From the NCBI RefSeq assembly GCF_000689415.1, contig NZ_HG322950.1:4657501-4721500 (forward strand): 64,000 nt of DNA. Reading direction: 5' to 3'. The notes below the pieces were generated by a model. That model was not told the DNA's origin and ran no database searches. It worked only from the letters and a program-made list of their open reading frames with translations. Position 1 is the stretch's first letter; each line of letters opens with the position of its first letter. The DNA comes from Pseudomonas knackmussii B13 (GTDB taxonomy: Bacteria > Pseudomonadota > Gammaproteobacteria > Pseudomonadales > Pseudomonadaceae). Shown here in pieces: positions 25,832 to 36,000 of the stretch. Position numbers and translations under genes: made by a program.

Positions 25832-26614
25832 TCAGGACGCGCAGCAACTGTGCGGCGGCTCCTGTTGCCCGTAGCGATCATGGTAGCGGGTCCACTGCAG
25901 GCCCAGGCCATCGAGGTCGGCCATGCCGCCCCAGCCCTCGCCGCGCCCCAGCGGCGTGAGGTCGAGCAGGTGGTAGGTGAACATCAGCGACTCCAGCCCG
26001 CGACCGTAGGTGGAATAGCTGTGGTAGACCTTGTCGCCGTCGCGCAGGAACACGCTCAGCCCCGGCTGCTCGCCCTGCACGTGATAGGTCTGGCCGAGGC
26101 GCTCCAGCTCCGCCTTGTCGCGGTAGTTGTATTCCACCGGGGCGATGCTCTCGTCGTTGCTGACGTGGAAGTCGTAGTTGAAGTCGCTGCCGAACGACGA
26201 CACCCAGGGGAAGCGCCAGCCCATGCGCGCCTTGAACGCGGCGAACTCCTCCAGCGGTGCGCGCGAGACCATGGCGAAGCTGGTGCCGCGGGCGTGCAGG
26301 TGCTCCAGGCGGCCGATGTTGTCGATCAGGAACGAGCAGCCCTCGCAGCCCTCGGCGCGGTCGCGGTGGAACATGAAGTGGTAGATCACCAGCTGCGGCC
26401 GGCCCTCGAACAGTTCGAGCAGGCGCAATGGGCCGTTGGCGCCTTCGAAGCGGTAGTCCTTGTCGATCCGCACCAGCGGCAGCTGGCGCCGCTCGGCGGC
26501 CAGGGCGTCACGCGCATGGGTGGCCGCGCGCTCCTTTTCCCACAGGCGCTTGCGCGCCAGCAGCCATTCCTCGCGAGAGACCACGGGCGGCAGGCTGAAA
26601 TTGTCGATTCTCAT
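25832..26614 (-). CDS. DUF899 thioredoxin-like protein
   Basis: A 260-residue member of DUF899, a thioredoxin-fold family. It starts with VVSREEWLLARKRLWEKEK-type sequence (here LLARKRLWEKERAATHARD), then LFEGRPQLVIYHFMFHRD and GCEGCSFLIDNIGRLEHLHARGTSF, where CEGC may be the redox pair. The WVSSFGSDFNYDFHVS block and a Cys-Cys C-terminus follow. The start at 26614 overlaps the stop of the 42-residue peptide gene (ATGA), so translation is coupled. It is often found near ECF sigma factors. The substrate is unknown. Confidence 0.85.
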   Translation of the reverse strand: MRIDNFSLPPVVSREEWLLARKRLWEKERAATHARDALAAERRQLPLVRIDKDYRFEGANGPLRLLELFEGRPQLVIYHFMFHRDRAEGCEGCSFLIDNIGRLEHLHARGTSFAMVSRAPLEEFAAFKARMGWRFPWVSSFGSDFNYDFHVSNDESIAPVEYNYRDKAELERLGQTYHVQGEQPGLSVFLRDGDKVYHSYSTYGRGLESLMFTYHLLDLTPLGRGEGWGGMADLDGLGLQWTRYHDRYGQQEPPHSCCAS

Positions 26615-26739
26615 GCGACTTTCTCCTCTTCGGCGTTGGATGTGCGCGACCGACGGCGCCCGGCAAAGGCGACGAAACCGCCGGCGGACAGGGCGCCGGC
26701 TAAAGCCAGGCCCAGGGCGGACAGACACAAGGGGCACAT
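26611..26739 (-). CDS. Small CPxC membrane peptide of the ECF42 operon
   Basis: A 42-residue peptide beginning MCPLCLSALGLALAGALSAG, then a single transmembrane helix and a basic/acidic tail. A strong Shine-Dalgarno GGGAGG sits about eight bases before the ATG, and its TGA overlaps the ATG of the DUF899 gene as ATGA. These are good signs of a real gene despite its size. CPLC resembles a thioredoxin-type redox pair placed at the membrane face. It may partner the DUF899 protein. The family role is unknown; coupling and motif are seen, function is inferred. Confidence 0.72.
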   Translation of the reverse strand: MCPLCLSALGLALAGALSAGGFVAFAGRRRSRTSNAEEEKVA

Positions 26740-26827
26740 GGCGTGACCTCCCTTTCGAGCGCCCGCGCAGCCGTCGCGGACACCGGTTCGACCATCACCG
26801 CGAGCGGCTGGATGGCCCGGAACGCCT

Positions 26828-27199
26828 TCAGCCCAGGGTGGCGAAGTGCTCTTCCCAATCGCGGATCGGCCGCACCTCGATGGCACCCAGGCGGCCCGGC
26901 GGAATCTTCGCGGCGATCTGGATGGCTTCGTTGAGGTCGCGCGCCTCGATCATGTAGAAGCCGCCGAGCTGCTCGCGGGTCTCCGCGAAGGGCCCGTCGG
27001 TGATCGAAAGCTGGCCATCGCGATGGCGCAGGGTGGTGGCGCACTCGACCGACTGCAACGCCTCGGCGGCGAGGAACTTGCCGCTCTCGCGCAGCTGCTG
27101 CTCGTAGGTCAGGCACTCGTCCACCACCGCGCGATAGTCATGCAGCGGCATGCGGGTGGCGACTTTCTCGTCGACGTAGATCAGGCACAGGTATTTCAT
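26828..27199 (-). CDS. DGPF-domain (YCII-related) protein
   Basis: A 123-residue protein of the YCII-related DGPF family. It shows MKYLCLIYVDE at the start and ITDGPFAETREQLGGFYMIEA, including the DGPF box, then ARDLNEAIQIAAKIP. Family members are ferredoxin-like folds of unknown activity and are the most constant neighbours of ECF42 sigma factors, whose targets they are in studied cases. It is the first gene of the operon, with AAGGAG before the start and a candidate ECF42 promoter 42-68 bases upstream. Confidence 0.9.
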   Translation of the reverse strand: MKYLCLIYVDEKVATRMPLHDYRAVVDECLTYEQQLRESGKFLAAEALQSVECATTLRHRDGQLSITDGPFAETREQLGGFYMIEARDLNEAIQIAAKIPPGRLGAIEVRPIRDWEEHFATLG

Positions 27200-27240
27200 C
27201 TTCAGGCTCCTTGGCGGCGACTGGGTGGCAGATACCTATA

Positions 27241-27267
27241 GTCGTCGGCGAGGCAGCGGGATCGACA
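27241..27267 (-). promoter_or_regulatory. Candidate ECF42-dependent promoter
   Basis: On the minus strand TGTCGA (27267-27262) is followed 14 bases later by CGACGAC (27247-27241). A second CGAC register gives a 17-base spacer. From memory, ECF42 promoters carry TGTCGA at -35 and CGAC or CGTC at -10. It lies directly upstream of the DGPF gene, which fits autoregulation of the operon. Confidence 0.55.
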
Positions 27268-27269
27268 GC

Positions 27270-27286
27270 GGGTCGGAAACCGACCC
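27270..27286. promoter_or_regulatory. Perfect palindrome upstream of the ECF42 promoter
   Basis: GGGTCGG-AAA-CCGACCC. It lies next to the presumed -35 element and 33 bp from the recD stop. It could be a regulator site or a recD transcript-end hairpin; no T-run follows. Confidence 0.4.
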
Positions 27287-27318
27287 GGTCGGCAGACGAA
27301 CGGTCGAAACCGTGGGCT

Positions 27319-29352
27319 TCAGTCCCCCGCTTCCAACAATCCGCTGGCCCGCTGCACCCGGCGCTGGATCGCCGACTCCAGCACCCACTGGCCGCGCCCG
27401 GCGCTGGCCAGGCTGAACCAGCTGCGCGCGCGGGTGATGCCGGTGTAGACCAGCTCGCGGGTGAGGATGGGGTTGAGCGCGTCGGGCAGCACCAGGGCGG
27501 CGTGGGTGAACTCCGAGCCCTGGGACTTGTGCACGGTCATGGCGAACACGGTTTCCACCGCCTGCAGGCGGCTGGGCAACACCCACTTGATGCCGCCCTT
27601 GCCGTCGGCGAAGGCTACCCGCAGCGCCCATTTCAGCTCGCCGTCCTGCTCGCGCGGCAGGGCCAGGGTGATGCCGATGTCGCCGTTCATCAGGCCCAGG
27701 CCGTAGTCGTTGCGCGTCACCAGCAGCGGGCGACCGAGGTACCAGGGGCCGCTCGCCTGGATCAGCCCCTCCCCCTGCAGCAGCTCGGCGATGCGCAGGT
27801 TCAGCCCTTCCACGCCCCAGGGACCGCGACGCAGGGCGCAGAGCACCTGGAACTGGCCGTGGGCTTCGAGCACGCGCTGGGCCCAGGTGTCGAATGCATC
27901 CTGCCCGGCGTGCAGTGGTGGCTGGCCGTCGCGCAGCAGTTGCAGGTAATGCCGATAGCCTTGCGGCGGCGCCACGCCTTCGCGGCCCGCAGCGTTCAGG
28001 AAGAAACGTCCGCCGCCGTCCACCACCAGCTCGCGCAGGCTGCGCGCGTCCTTGGCGTCGAGCGCCAGCCGCGCGAGATCGGCGTAGCCGCGTTCCCAGA
28101 CCGTGCGGCTGGCCTCCACATCACCGGCATTGACCGCCTCGGCGAGCTGGCCAATGCCACTGGCCGAGCTGAAGCGATGGCTGTGGCGGAGCATGGCCAC
28201 CGCCTGGTCGAGCGCGAGGCCCTGGGCGTCGAGCAGCGCGTCGTCGATGCGCTCGCCGCTGACCTGCTCCAGCCAGTCGCGCGTCGCGCCCTGGTAATGC
28301 CCTTCGCGCGCCCGGCTGCACAGCTCGCCGAGCACCGCACCGGCTTCCACCGAGGCCAGCTGGTCCTTGTCGCCGAGCAGGATCAGCCGCGCCTTGGCCG
28401 GCAGCGCGCCGAGCAGCGCGGACATCATTTCGAGGTCGACCATCGACGCCTCGTCCACCACCAGCAGGTCCAGCGCCAGCGGGTTGCCGGGGTGGTGGCG
28501 GAACTGGCGACTGTCCGGCCGGCTGCCGAGCAGGCGGTGCAGCGTGGTCACTTCCGTGGGAATGTGTTCGCGCAGCCCTTCGCCGCCGGGTAGGCCATCG
28601 AGTTCAAGTTTTTGCACTGCCCCGGAGATGGATTCGTTCAGCCGCGCCGCCGCCTTGCCGGTCGGCGCGGCCAGGCGGATGCGCAGCGGGCGCGCCGACG
28701 CCAGGCTCTGCAGCAGCGCCAGCAGGCGCACCACCGTGGTGGTCTTGCCGGTGCCCGGGCCGCCCGTGACGATGCCGAAGGCGTTGCCGGCAGCCAGTGC
28801 GCAAGCGAGTTTCTGCCAGTCCGCCGGAGCCCCTTCCTCCTTCGGGAAGAGCGCATCGAGCGCCTGGCGCAATGCATCGACCGGCAGGGCCGCGCGCAAC
28901 TCTTTCGAACGCGCGAGGCGCTGGTCGATACCGGCGCGCACTTCGCGTTCGTATTGCCAGTAGCGCCGCAGGTACAGGCGCGGACCGGCCAGCACCAGCG
29001 GCGTGACGCCTGCGCCCTCGCCCACCAGGCGCGGGTCGGCCAGCGCGGCCTGCCAGCCGGCCAGGTCGAGGCCGTCGAGCAGCTCGCCCGGCAACGTGAG
29101 CGGTGTGCCTTCCAGCTCGCCATCCGGCGGCAGCGACAAGGCGAAGCGGCTGTCGGCCAAGGTCGCCTCCAGGTCCAGGCACACATGGCCGCGACCGAGT
29201 TGGTGGCTGGCCAGGGCCGCGGCGAGAATCAGCCGCGGCTCGGCGTCGGGCGCCTGCTCGACGAGGAAGGCCGCGAAGGCGCGGTCCAACTCGCGCAGCC
29301 AGCCGCGTTCGGCCCACTGGCCGAGCAGTGCGAGAAGGGCTTCGAGGCTCAT
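27319..29352 (-). CDS. recD: RecBCD enzyme subunit RecD
   Basis: A 677-residue superfamily 1B 5'-3' helicase, the fast motor of the RecBCD double-strand-break repair complex. It shows Walker A GGPGTGKTTTVVRLL near residue 200, DEASMVDLEMM (motif II), GDKDQLASVEAGAVL (motif III) and the C-terminal TVHKSQGSEF and ELVYTGITRAR motifs. Its ATG overlaps the recB stop (ATGA), so it is coupled to recB. It appears intact. Without RecC (broken here) RecD cannot assemble normally. Confidence 0.95.
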   Translation of the reverse strand: MSLEALLALLGQWAERGWLRELDRAFAAFLVEQAPDAEPRLILAAALASHQLGRGHVCLDLEATLADSRFALSLPPDGELEGTPLTLPGELLDGLDLAGWQAALADPRLVGEGAGVTPLVLAGPRLYLRRYWQYEREVRAGIDQRLARSKELRAALPVDALRQALDALFPKEEGAPADWQKLACALAAGNAFGIVTGGPGTGKTTTVVRLLALLQSLASARPLRIRLAAPTGKAAARLNESISGAVQKLELDGLPGGEGLREHIPTEVTTLHRLLGSRPDSRQFRHHPGNPLALDLLVVDEASMVDLEMMSALLGALPAKARLILLGDKDQLASVEAGAVLGELCSRAREGHYQGATRDWLEQVSGERIDDALLDAQGLALDQAVAMLRHSHRFSSASGIGQLAEAVNAGDVEASRTVWERGYADLARLALDAKDARSLRELVVDGGGRFFLNAAGREGVAPPQGYRHYLQLLRDGQPPLHAGQDAFDTWAQRVLEAHGQFQVLCALRRGPWGVEGLNLRIAELLQGEGLIQASGPWYLGRPLLVTRNDYGLGLMNGDIGITLALPREQDGELKWALRVAFADGKGGIKWVLPSRLQAVETVFAMTVHKSQGSEFTHAALVLPDALNPILTRELVYTGITRARSWFSLASAGRGQWVLESAIQRRVQRASGLLEAGD

Positions 29353-32300
29353 GCCGACACCTCCTCGACGCGACGGCTGAACAGCGCTTCCAGCGCCTCC
29401 ATCAGCGCCTTCGGCGGCCGTTCATGGAACACGCCGCGCGCACCGCCGCGCAGGAACAGGTAGAGCGCGCCGCCAACGTGGCGGTCGTAGTCGTAGTCCG
29501 GCAGCCGCGCCTTGAGCAGGCGATGCAGGGCGAACAGGTAGAGCGCGTACTGCAGGTCGTAGCGATGCTCCAGCACCGCCCCGCGCACGGCTTCGGCGGT
29601 GTAGGCACTATCGTCGGGGCCGAGCCAGTTGGATTTGTAGTCGGCCACGTAGTAGCGCCCCTCGTGTTCGAAGACCAGGTCGATGAAGCCCTTGAGCATG
29701 CCGTTGAGCTGGGTCGGCTGCAGCGCCGGACGCGGCGCACCAGGCAGGACATGGGCACGCACGGCAGCATCCAGGCGAGTGCTGTCGGCGGCATTCACGG
29801 CGAACCAGAACTCCATTTCCTTCTGGTAGGTGGCCAGCCCGGCGAGGCGCACGGGCGATGCTTCCGGCTGCGGGAATTCGAGCTGCAGCCAGGCCGGCAG
29901 CCACTGGCTCAGCGGCTCGATCCAGGCTTCCCAGCCGCGCAGCTGGCAGCGCCGGGCGATCAGATCACGCAACGCTTCGGGATCATTGGCGACGGCATCG
30001 AAGCCTTCGTCGGCGGCCCACTCCAGCAGGCCGTGGAGGAAGCTGCCGGGGTTCGGTCCACGCGGGAAGGCGTGCAGGCTGCCGGCGGCCGGCGCGCTTT
30101 GCGCGAGTTCCGCCGCAGCCGTGTCGGCATCGCCTTCGCGCAGGGTGGCCTCCTCGGCGCTGATCGGCTCGCTCGCGGGCTCGGGTGCGTCGCCTTCCGG
30201 GTCGAGGGTGGCCAGCGCCGAATAGCTGGCGATCCACCACTTCTCCGCCACCCGCCGCAGCGGTTCGCGGGCCTGGCCGAGCAGCCCGGCGCGGGTCTCG
30301 TCGTAGGCGGTGAGGTCGATTTCCGGCGCCGCCTCGATGCGGATGCCGGCGCAACCGGCCGCCACTGCGGCGAGGCTCGCGTCAAAGTTGTCCAGGGCGA
30401 TGGCCGCGCCGCCGCCGAGCAGGTAGCCGAAGGCGCCCTTGTGCAGTTCCGGGTTCTTCGCGTTGCCGCTCACCAGCGGCGCCACGCCGAGCCACAGGGC
30501 GTGGCGCGCGCGGGTCAGGGCCACGTAGAGCAGGCGCATGTCCTCGCCCAGGCGTTCGTCGTTGGCCAGCTTGTAGGCCGCGTCGGCGAGGTCCTTGCCG
30601 CGCGCCAGTTCGATCACCTTGCCCTCTTCTCCCTGGTAGCTCGGCGGCGTCGTGCCCTTGCCGTCCAGTTCCTTCCAGCTGCAGATGAAGGGCAGCAGCA
30701 CCAGCGGGTATTCCAGGCCCTTGGATTTGTGGATGGTCACCACCTTGATCAGGTCGGCGTCGCTTTCCAGGCGCAGGATTTCCTCGCTCGACGGGCTCGC
30801 CAATTGCTCGGCCAGCACCCGCAACAAAGCATGCTCGCCATCCAGCTCGGCGGCCTCGCGCTGCAGCCATTCGGCGAGGTGCAGCAGGTTGGTCAGGCTG
30901 CGCTCGCCATCGGGTTGCTGCAGCAGGCGCGCCGGCAATTCGAACTCGGCCAGCAGGCGGCGCAGCATCGGCAGCACGCCCTGCTGTTGCCAGAGCAGGC
31001 GGTAGTCGCGGAAGCGCATGAGCATGCCTTCCCAGAACTGTTCGTCCTGGTTCAGCCGCTCCAGGCTCTCCCAGCCCAGGCCGAGGCTGCGGGTAGCCAG
31101 GGCGACGCGCAGCAGCGCGTCGTTGCCCGGGTCGGCGCAGGCGCGCAGCCAGTGCAGCAGATCGACAGCCTCGGCGCTGTCGAACACCGAATCGCGGTCG
31201 GACAGGTAGACGCTGGCCAACCGCCGCGCGGCCAGTTCGTTTCGCACGGCTTCGGCCTCGCTGCGGCCGCGCACGAGGATGGCGATGTCCGCCGGGCGCA
31301 ACGCGCGGCCGGTGCCATCAGCCTTGTAGAGCCCGGCGCGGCCTTGCTGGGCCAGGCTCAGCCAGTCGCGGATGGCGCTCGCGGTGCGCGCGGCCATCTG
31401 CTCGCGGTAGAACCGGCTGCCGACCACCTGGCCGTCGTTACCCAGGCTCCAGAAGGTCAGCGCGGACACCTCCGCGCCGTCGATCAGCAAACGCTCGCTG
31501 CGGCCCTTGGCGGCCACCGATTGGAACGGCACAGGGTTGCCGGCCTCGCTGGCGAAGCGGAAAGCCGCGCGCTCGTGGCCTTCGGCGTAGGCGAAGCAGT
31601 GGTTCACTGCCTCGACCACCGCCTCGGTCGAGCGATAGTTGGTGCCCAGGGTGTAGTGCCGGCCTTCGGTTGCTGCGCGGGCGCGCAGGTAGGTGTGGAT
31701 ATCTGCGCCGCGGAAGGCGTAGATCGCCTGCTTGGGGTCGCCGATCATGAATAGGCCCCCCCGCTTTTCTGGAGGACAGTCGCGCGGGTTTTCGGCGATC
31801 CGGTAGATGCGCTCGAAGATGCGGTACTGCAGCGGGTCGGTGTCCTGGAACTCGTCGATCAGCGCCACCGGGAACTGCTGGCGGATGCGCTCGGCCAGGT
31901 GCTCGCCGCCGGCGCCAGCCAGGGCGCGGTCGAGGCGCACCAGCAGGTCGTCGAAGCCCAGTTCGGCGCGCTTCTGCTTCTCCGCTTCGAGGGCGCGGCC
32001 GACTTCGCCGAGGGCGTGCAGCAGCAGTTGCGGAGCGATGTCGGGTTGCTGCTCGCTGGCATCCAGCAGGCTGTCGATGGCCAGCAATGCGGGGTGTTCG
32101 GGCACGACCGTCTTGGCCTTCACCTTGATCCGCGTCTGGCCGAAGCGGACCAGGTTTTCCGGGGCGTCGCCGCCTTCGCTCCAGGCCTCCAGGGCCTGCA
32201 GCCAGCCGCTGAAGACTTCGTCGTCGTCCTTGTTGCGATAGCTGTTGCCGTTGAGCTGCGGGCGCAGGTCGATCAGCAGTTGGCGCAGTCCGTCCTTGTC

Positions 32301-33047
32301 AGTGGACCAGGCATTTCGAGCCTGTTGCTCCAGCTCGTCGAGACGCGCGAAAAAGGCGCCGGTTTCCTCCAGCAGCTCACGCAGCGAACCCGGGGCACTG
32401 AGCGGCTGGTCGGCATAGCGGAAGTCGGCTTCCTGCTGCGCCAGTAGCGGTTGCAGGAGGCGGCACAGCGCTTCGGGGCCGCCCTTGTAGATGTCGCCGA
32501 CCACCTTCGCTGCCGGCGCCGGCAGCGGGTAGAAGTTGCGCCGCCAGTAATCGCGCACCACCTCCGCGAGCAACTCGCTCTGGTCGGTGATCAAGTCCTG
32601 GGTGAACAGGCTGCCGCTGTCGAAGGCGTGCTCGCGGAGCATGCGGTAGCACCAGCTGTGGATGGTCGAAACGGCCGCCTCGTCCATCCATTCCGCAGCC
32701 AGGCGCAGCAAGCGCGCGCAACCGGGCCAGCGGTCCTCGGGGTAGCTACTGCGCAGTTCGACCAGCAGCGGATCGTGCGCCAACGCCGGCTCTGCGAAGC
32801 AGTTGGCAGCCTCGCCCAGGCGCGCGCGGATACGTTCGCGCAGCTCTTGAGTCGCGGCGTCGGTGAAGGTCACCACGAGGATTTCCGGCGGGCTCAAAGG
32901 CCGCCCGAACGCCAGCTCGCCGCCGTGGTCGAGCACCAGGCGCAGGTACAGCAGGGCAATGGTGAAGGTCTTGCCGGTGCCGGCGCTGGCCTCGATCAGC
33001 CGGCTGCCGTGCAGGGGGAATTCCAGGGCGCGCAGTTCGCGGCTCAT
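29349..33047 (-). CDS. recB: RecBCD enzyme subunit RecB
   Basis: A 1232-residue superfamily 1A 3'-5' helicase and nuclease. Walker A (EASAGTGKTFTIALL) is near residue 20, followed by LIDEFQDTDPLQYRIF (motif II), GDPKQAIYAFRGADI (motif III) and TIHKSKGLEYPLV. The C-terminal nuclease domain keeps VADYKSNWLG near residue 1136 (Asp and Lys of the catalytic DYK). It unwinds and degrades DNA ends up to Chi and loads RecA. The start overlaps the recC stop (ATGA). The frame is intact. Confidence 0.96.
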   Translation of the reverse strand: MSRELRALEFPLHGSRLIEASAGTGKTFTIALLYLRLVLDHGGELAFGRPLSPPEILVVTFTDAATQELRERIRARLGEAANCFAEPALAHDPLLVELRSSYPEDRWPGCARLLRLAAEWMDEAAVSTIHSWCYRMLREHAFDSGSLFTQDLITDQSELLAEVVRDYWRRNFYPLPAPAAKVVGDIYKGGPEALCRLLQPLLAQQEADFRYADQPLSAPGSLRELLEETGAFFARLDELEQQARNAWSTDKDGLRQLLIDLRPQLNGNSYRNKDDDEVFSGWLQALEAWSEGGDAPENLVRFGQTRIKVKAKTVVPEHPALLAIDSLLDASEQQPDIAPQLLLHALGEVGRALEAEKQKRAELGFDDLLVRLDRALAGAGGEHLAERIRQQFPVALIDEFQDTDPLQYRIFERIYRIAENPRDCPPEKRGGLFMIGDPKQAIYAFRGADIHTYLRARAATEGRHYTLGTNYRSTEAVVEAVNHCFAYAEGHERAAFRFASEAGNPVPFQSVAAKGRSERLLIDGAEVSALTFWSLGNDGQVVGSRFYREQMAARTASAIRDWLSLAQQGRAGLYKADGTGRALRPADIAILVRGRSEAEAVRNELAARRLASVYLSDRDSVFDSAEAVDLLHWLRACADPGNDALLRVALATRSLGLGWESLERLNQDEQFWEGMLMRFRDYRLLWQQQGVLPMLRRLLAEFELPARLLQQPDGERSLTNLLHLAEWLQREAAELDGEHALLRVLAEQLASPSSEEILRLESDADLIKVVTIHKSKGLEYPLVLLPFICSWKELDGKGTTPPSYQGEEGKVIELARGKDLADAAYKLANDERLGEDMRLLYVALTRARHALWLGVAPLVSGNAKNPELHKGAFGYLLGGGAAIALDNFDASLAAVAAGCAGIRIEAAPEIDLTAYDETRAGLLGQAREPLRRVAEKWWIASYSALATLDPEGDAPEPASEPISAEEATLREGDADTAAAELAQSAPAAGSLHAFPRGPNPGSFLHGLLEWAADEGFDAVANDPEALRDLIARRCQLRGWEAWIEPLSQWLPAWLQLEFPQPEASPVRLAGLATYQKEMEFWFAVNAADSTRLDAAVRAHVLPGAPRPALQPTQLNGMLKGFIDLVFEHEGRYYVADYKSNWLGPDDSAYTAEAVRGAVLEHRYDLQYALYLFALHRLLKARLPDYDYDRHVGGALYLFLRGGARGVFHERPPKALMEALEALFSRRVEEVSA

Positions 33048-36000
33048 TGACCTTGCTCCTCGTCGTCGCGGCGTTGCAGCAGCTGGTACAGCGGGCCGTA
33101 GAGGGTCTCGGCCCAGGTGGCGAACTCGCCGCTCTCGGCCAGGCTGGCGAAGTCCGGGTAGACCCGCGCCAGGGCGGGCGACGACGCGGCTTCGCCACTC
33201 ATGCCGAAGCCGCCGTCGTAGCGCTTGGCCGCTTCGCGAGCGGCCTTCTCTTCGTCGTCGCCGCCGCTCAACCAGCCGAAGGCTGCCTTGCCGGCCACCG
33301 GCAGTGGTCTGCGGAGACCTTCGAGCCATGCACCGATCAAGGTGTTCAGATGGCCGCGCGCGACTTCGGCGGCCAGCGGCGGCAGTTCCAGGGTGCCGGT
33401 CTGGCTGACCAACAGGCTGCGCACGGGCGTACCGCACAGCTGCAGGCCGAGGTGCCGAACCCATGGGCGCACCAGGCTGTGCCACTTGTAGCCACGGCCT
33501 TCATGCAACTTGCCGCTGACCAGTTGCACGCTGGCCCACTGGCCGTCGGCGTTGCGGCGCAGGCCGCCGAGCCAGTCTTCCAGCTTCACGCCGGCATGTT
33601 CATGGGCGAGCTCGCGCTGGCCTTCCTCGGCTTCGCTCCAGTGCTCCAGCGCGTCGCGGTAGCGGCCCAGCAATTCGCTCAACGGCTTGCTCAGCTCGCG
33701 GGCGGAGAAGGCGCCGACCGCCGCCAGCGGCAGGCGCCCTTCGCCGCGCAGGCGGCTGAGTTGCTGGTCGATGCGCGCGGGCAAGGCTTCACCCTCCCAT
33801 TCGCTTTCGACCCAAGGGCGCAGCCGCTCGCAGAGTTCGAACTGCAGTTGCCAGGTCTGCAGGCCGTCGAGGGCGAAGGCTTCCTCGTCGTGGCCGGTCA
33901 GGTCCTCTTCGGCGAAGCGCACCTTGAGGCGCTGCAGGAAGAAGGCGTTGACCGGGTTGGCGAGGAAGTCGCCCAGCACGCGCAGGCCGATGGGCGTGTC
34001 CGGCAGGTATTCGGACAAGGGCGCCTCGGCCTGTTCGGCGAGCGCTTCGTCGCGATGCACTTCGCGCCACTCGCGGGCGTAGGTGTAGAGACCGTCGATG
34101 CCTGTAGAGCCCGTCGATGCCTCCGCCCGCCTGTTCGAAATAGCGGCGGCTGAAGGGTTGCAGCGGGTGTTCGGTGGTCAGCGCATGCAGCAGCGCCTGG
34201 CCGTCGCCGGCTTGCCCGGGCAGCGACCAGCCGGCGGCCAGGTGGTCGCGTAGCTGGCCGATCAGCACCGAGGGCGCGCGCTCGCTGTTGTCGCGGATGC
34301 TCTTGCCGACCCAGCTGACGTACAGCTGGTCGCGCGCCGAGAGCACGGCTTCGAGCAGCAGGTAGCGGTCGTCCTCGCGCCGCGAACGGTCGCCGGGGCG
34401 GTAGTCGTTGCGCATCAGGTCGAAGTCCAGCGGCGGTTGCTGGCGCGGGTAGTCGCCGTCGTTCATGCCGAGCAGGCAGACCAGGCGGAACGGAATGGCG
34501 CGCATCGGCATCAGGGTGCAGAAGCTCACCGCGCCTGCCAGGAAGCGCTGGTTCAGGCCACCGCCGTCGAGGCCGCCGAGCCAGGCTTCGCGCACCACCG
34601 AGAGTGGCAGCGGTTCGGCGAAGGCGGCGTGGCCGCAGGTTTCCAGCCAGCGCTCGAGCAGTTGCAGGAGTTGCTGGCGGAGCAGTTCGTCATGCTCGTC
34701 GCGGGTCAGGAAGAAGTCGCCCAGCAGCTTCTGCAGGCGCTTCGACCAGTCCTGCGGCGTGGCCGGTTCAGCGAGGCTTTCGCAGGTGTCGGCCAGGCGT
34801 TGCAGCAGGTTGGCCAGCGGGCCGAGCACCGCCGCATCGAGGCCGCCGATCTCCGAGTAAGGCTGGATACCCTGGAAGGCCTCGCCCTCGCCCACCGCAA
34901 AGCCGAGCAGCATGCGGCGCAGGCCGAAACGCCAGGTGTTGGCTTCGGCGGCCGCGGGCAGGCCGAGGGTTTCCCGCTGCTCGCCATCCAGGCCCCAGCG
35001 CACGCCGGCGCCGTCGATCCAGCGGCGCAACAGCGGCAGGTCGACCTCGTGAATGCCGAAGCGCGCACGCAGGGCGCCGACGTCGAGCAGGTCGAGGATC
35101 TCGCTCACCGCGAAGCGGCTGTCGGGCAGCTGCAGCAAGTGTTCGAGCGCCACCAGCAAGGGCTCGCGGCCACGCTGGCCCTGGTCGGCCAGGGTGTAGG
35201 GAATGAAGCGGCGATCGTCGCGGCCGAGCTGGCCGAACACCGCCTGGATGTGCGGCGCATAGGCATCGACGTCGGGGAGCATGACGATGACGTCGCGCGG
35301 GCGCAGCGTCGGGTCGGCATCGAAGCGCGCCAGCAACTGGTCGTGCAGTACCTCCACTTCACGTTGCGCGCTGTGCGCCAGGTGGAAGCGCACGGAGCGG
35401 TCCCGAGCTGGATCGACCGCCGGCCAGTGTGCGCGACTCTCAGCCAGAGGACGCAGTTCGAGGATGTCGTCCTGCAGCTGGCCGAGCAGGTGCGCGGGCT
35501 GTTCCTCGCTGAACAGGTCGATGCGCCCGCCGCTGACTTCGCCGAAGCGGTTGCGGTAGCTCGCCGGGTCGTCGTACTGGTCGAGCAGGTTGATGTAGTC
35601 GCGGCCCTGCTTGCCCCAGGCGGCCAGCAGCGGCTGGGCGTACTGGTGTTGCAGGTCGTCGTCGAGTTGTAGCGGCACGCCGGGGCGGCGCTGCTGGCGG
35701 CGGTACTCGTGGCGCAGCAGGTCCTTGTCGGCAACGATGTCGGCCCAGTGGTGGCGGCAGGGGTTGTGCACGCAGAGCAGCACCTGCGCGACTTGCGACA
35801 AGGCGGCCAGCGCCTCGACGGTCTGCGCCGGCATGGCGGAGATGCCGAACACCACCACGCGGCGCGGCAACCCCTTGGGCGGCGCGCCTTCGCGCAGGCG
35901 TTCGAGGAAGCGCCGATGCACCCCGGCGCGGCTGCCGGCCAGGCCGTCTTCACCGACTTCTTCGAGCAGCGCGCGCCATAGCGCGGCTTGCCAGCGCTCG

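Noticed and set aside
33789..34084. Continuation of recC upstream frame beyond the duplication as native C-terminus
   Set aside because: The residues are a shadow of the true RecC C-terminal frame, which continues from the other reading frame.
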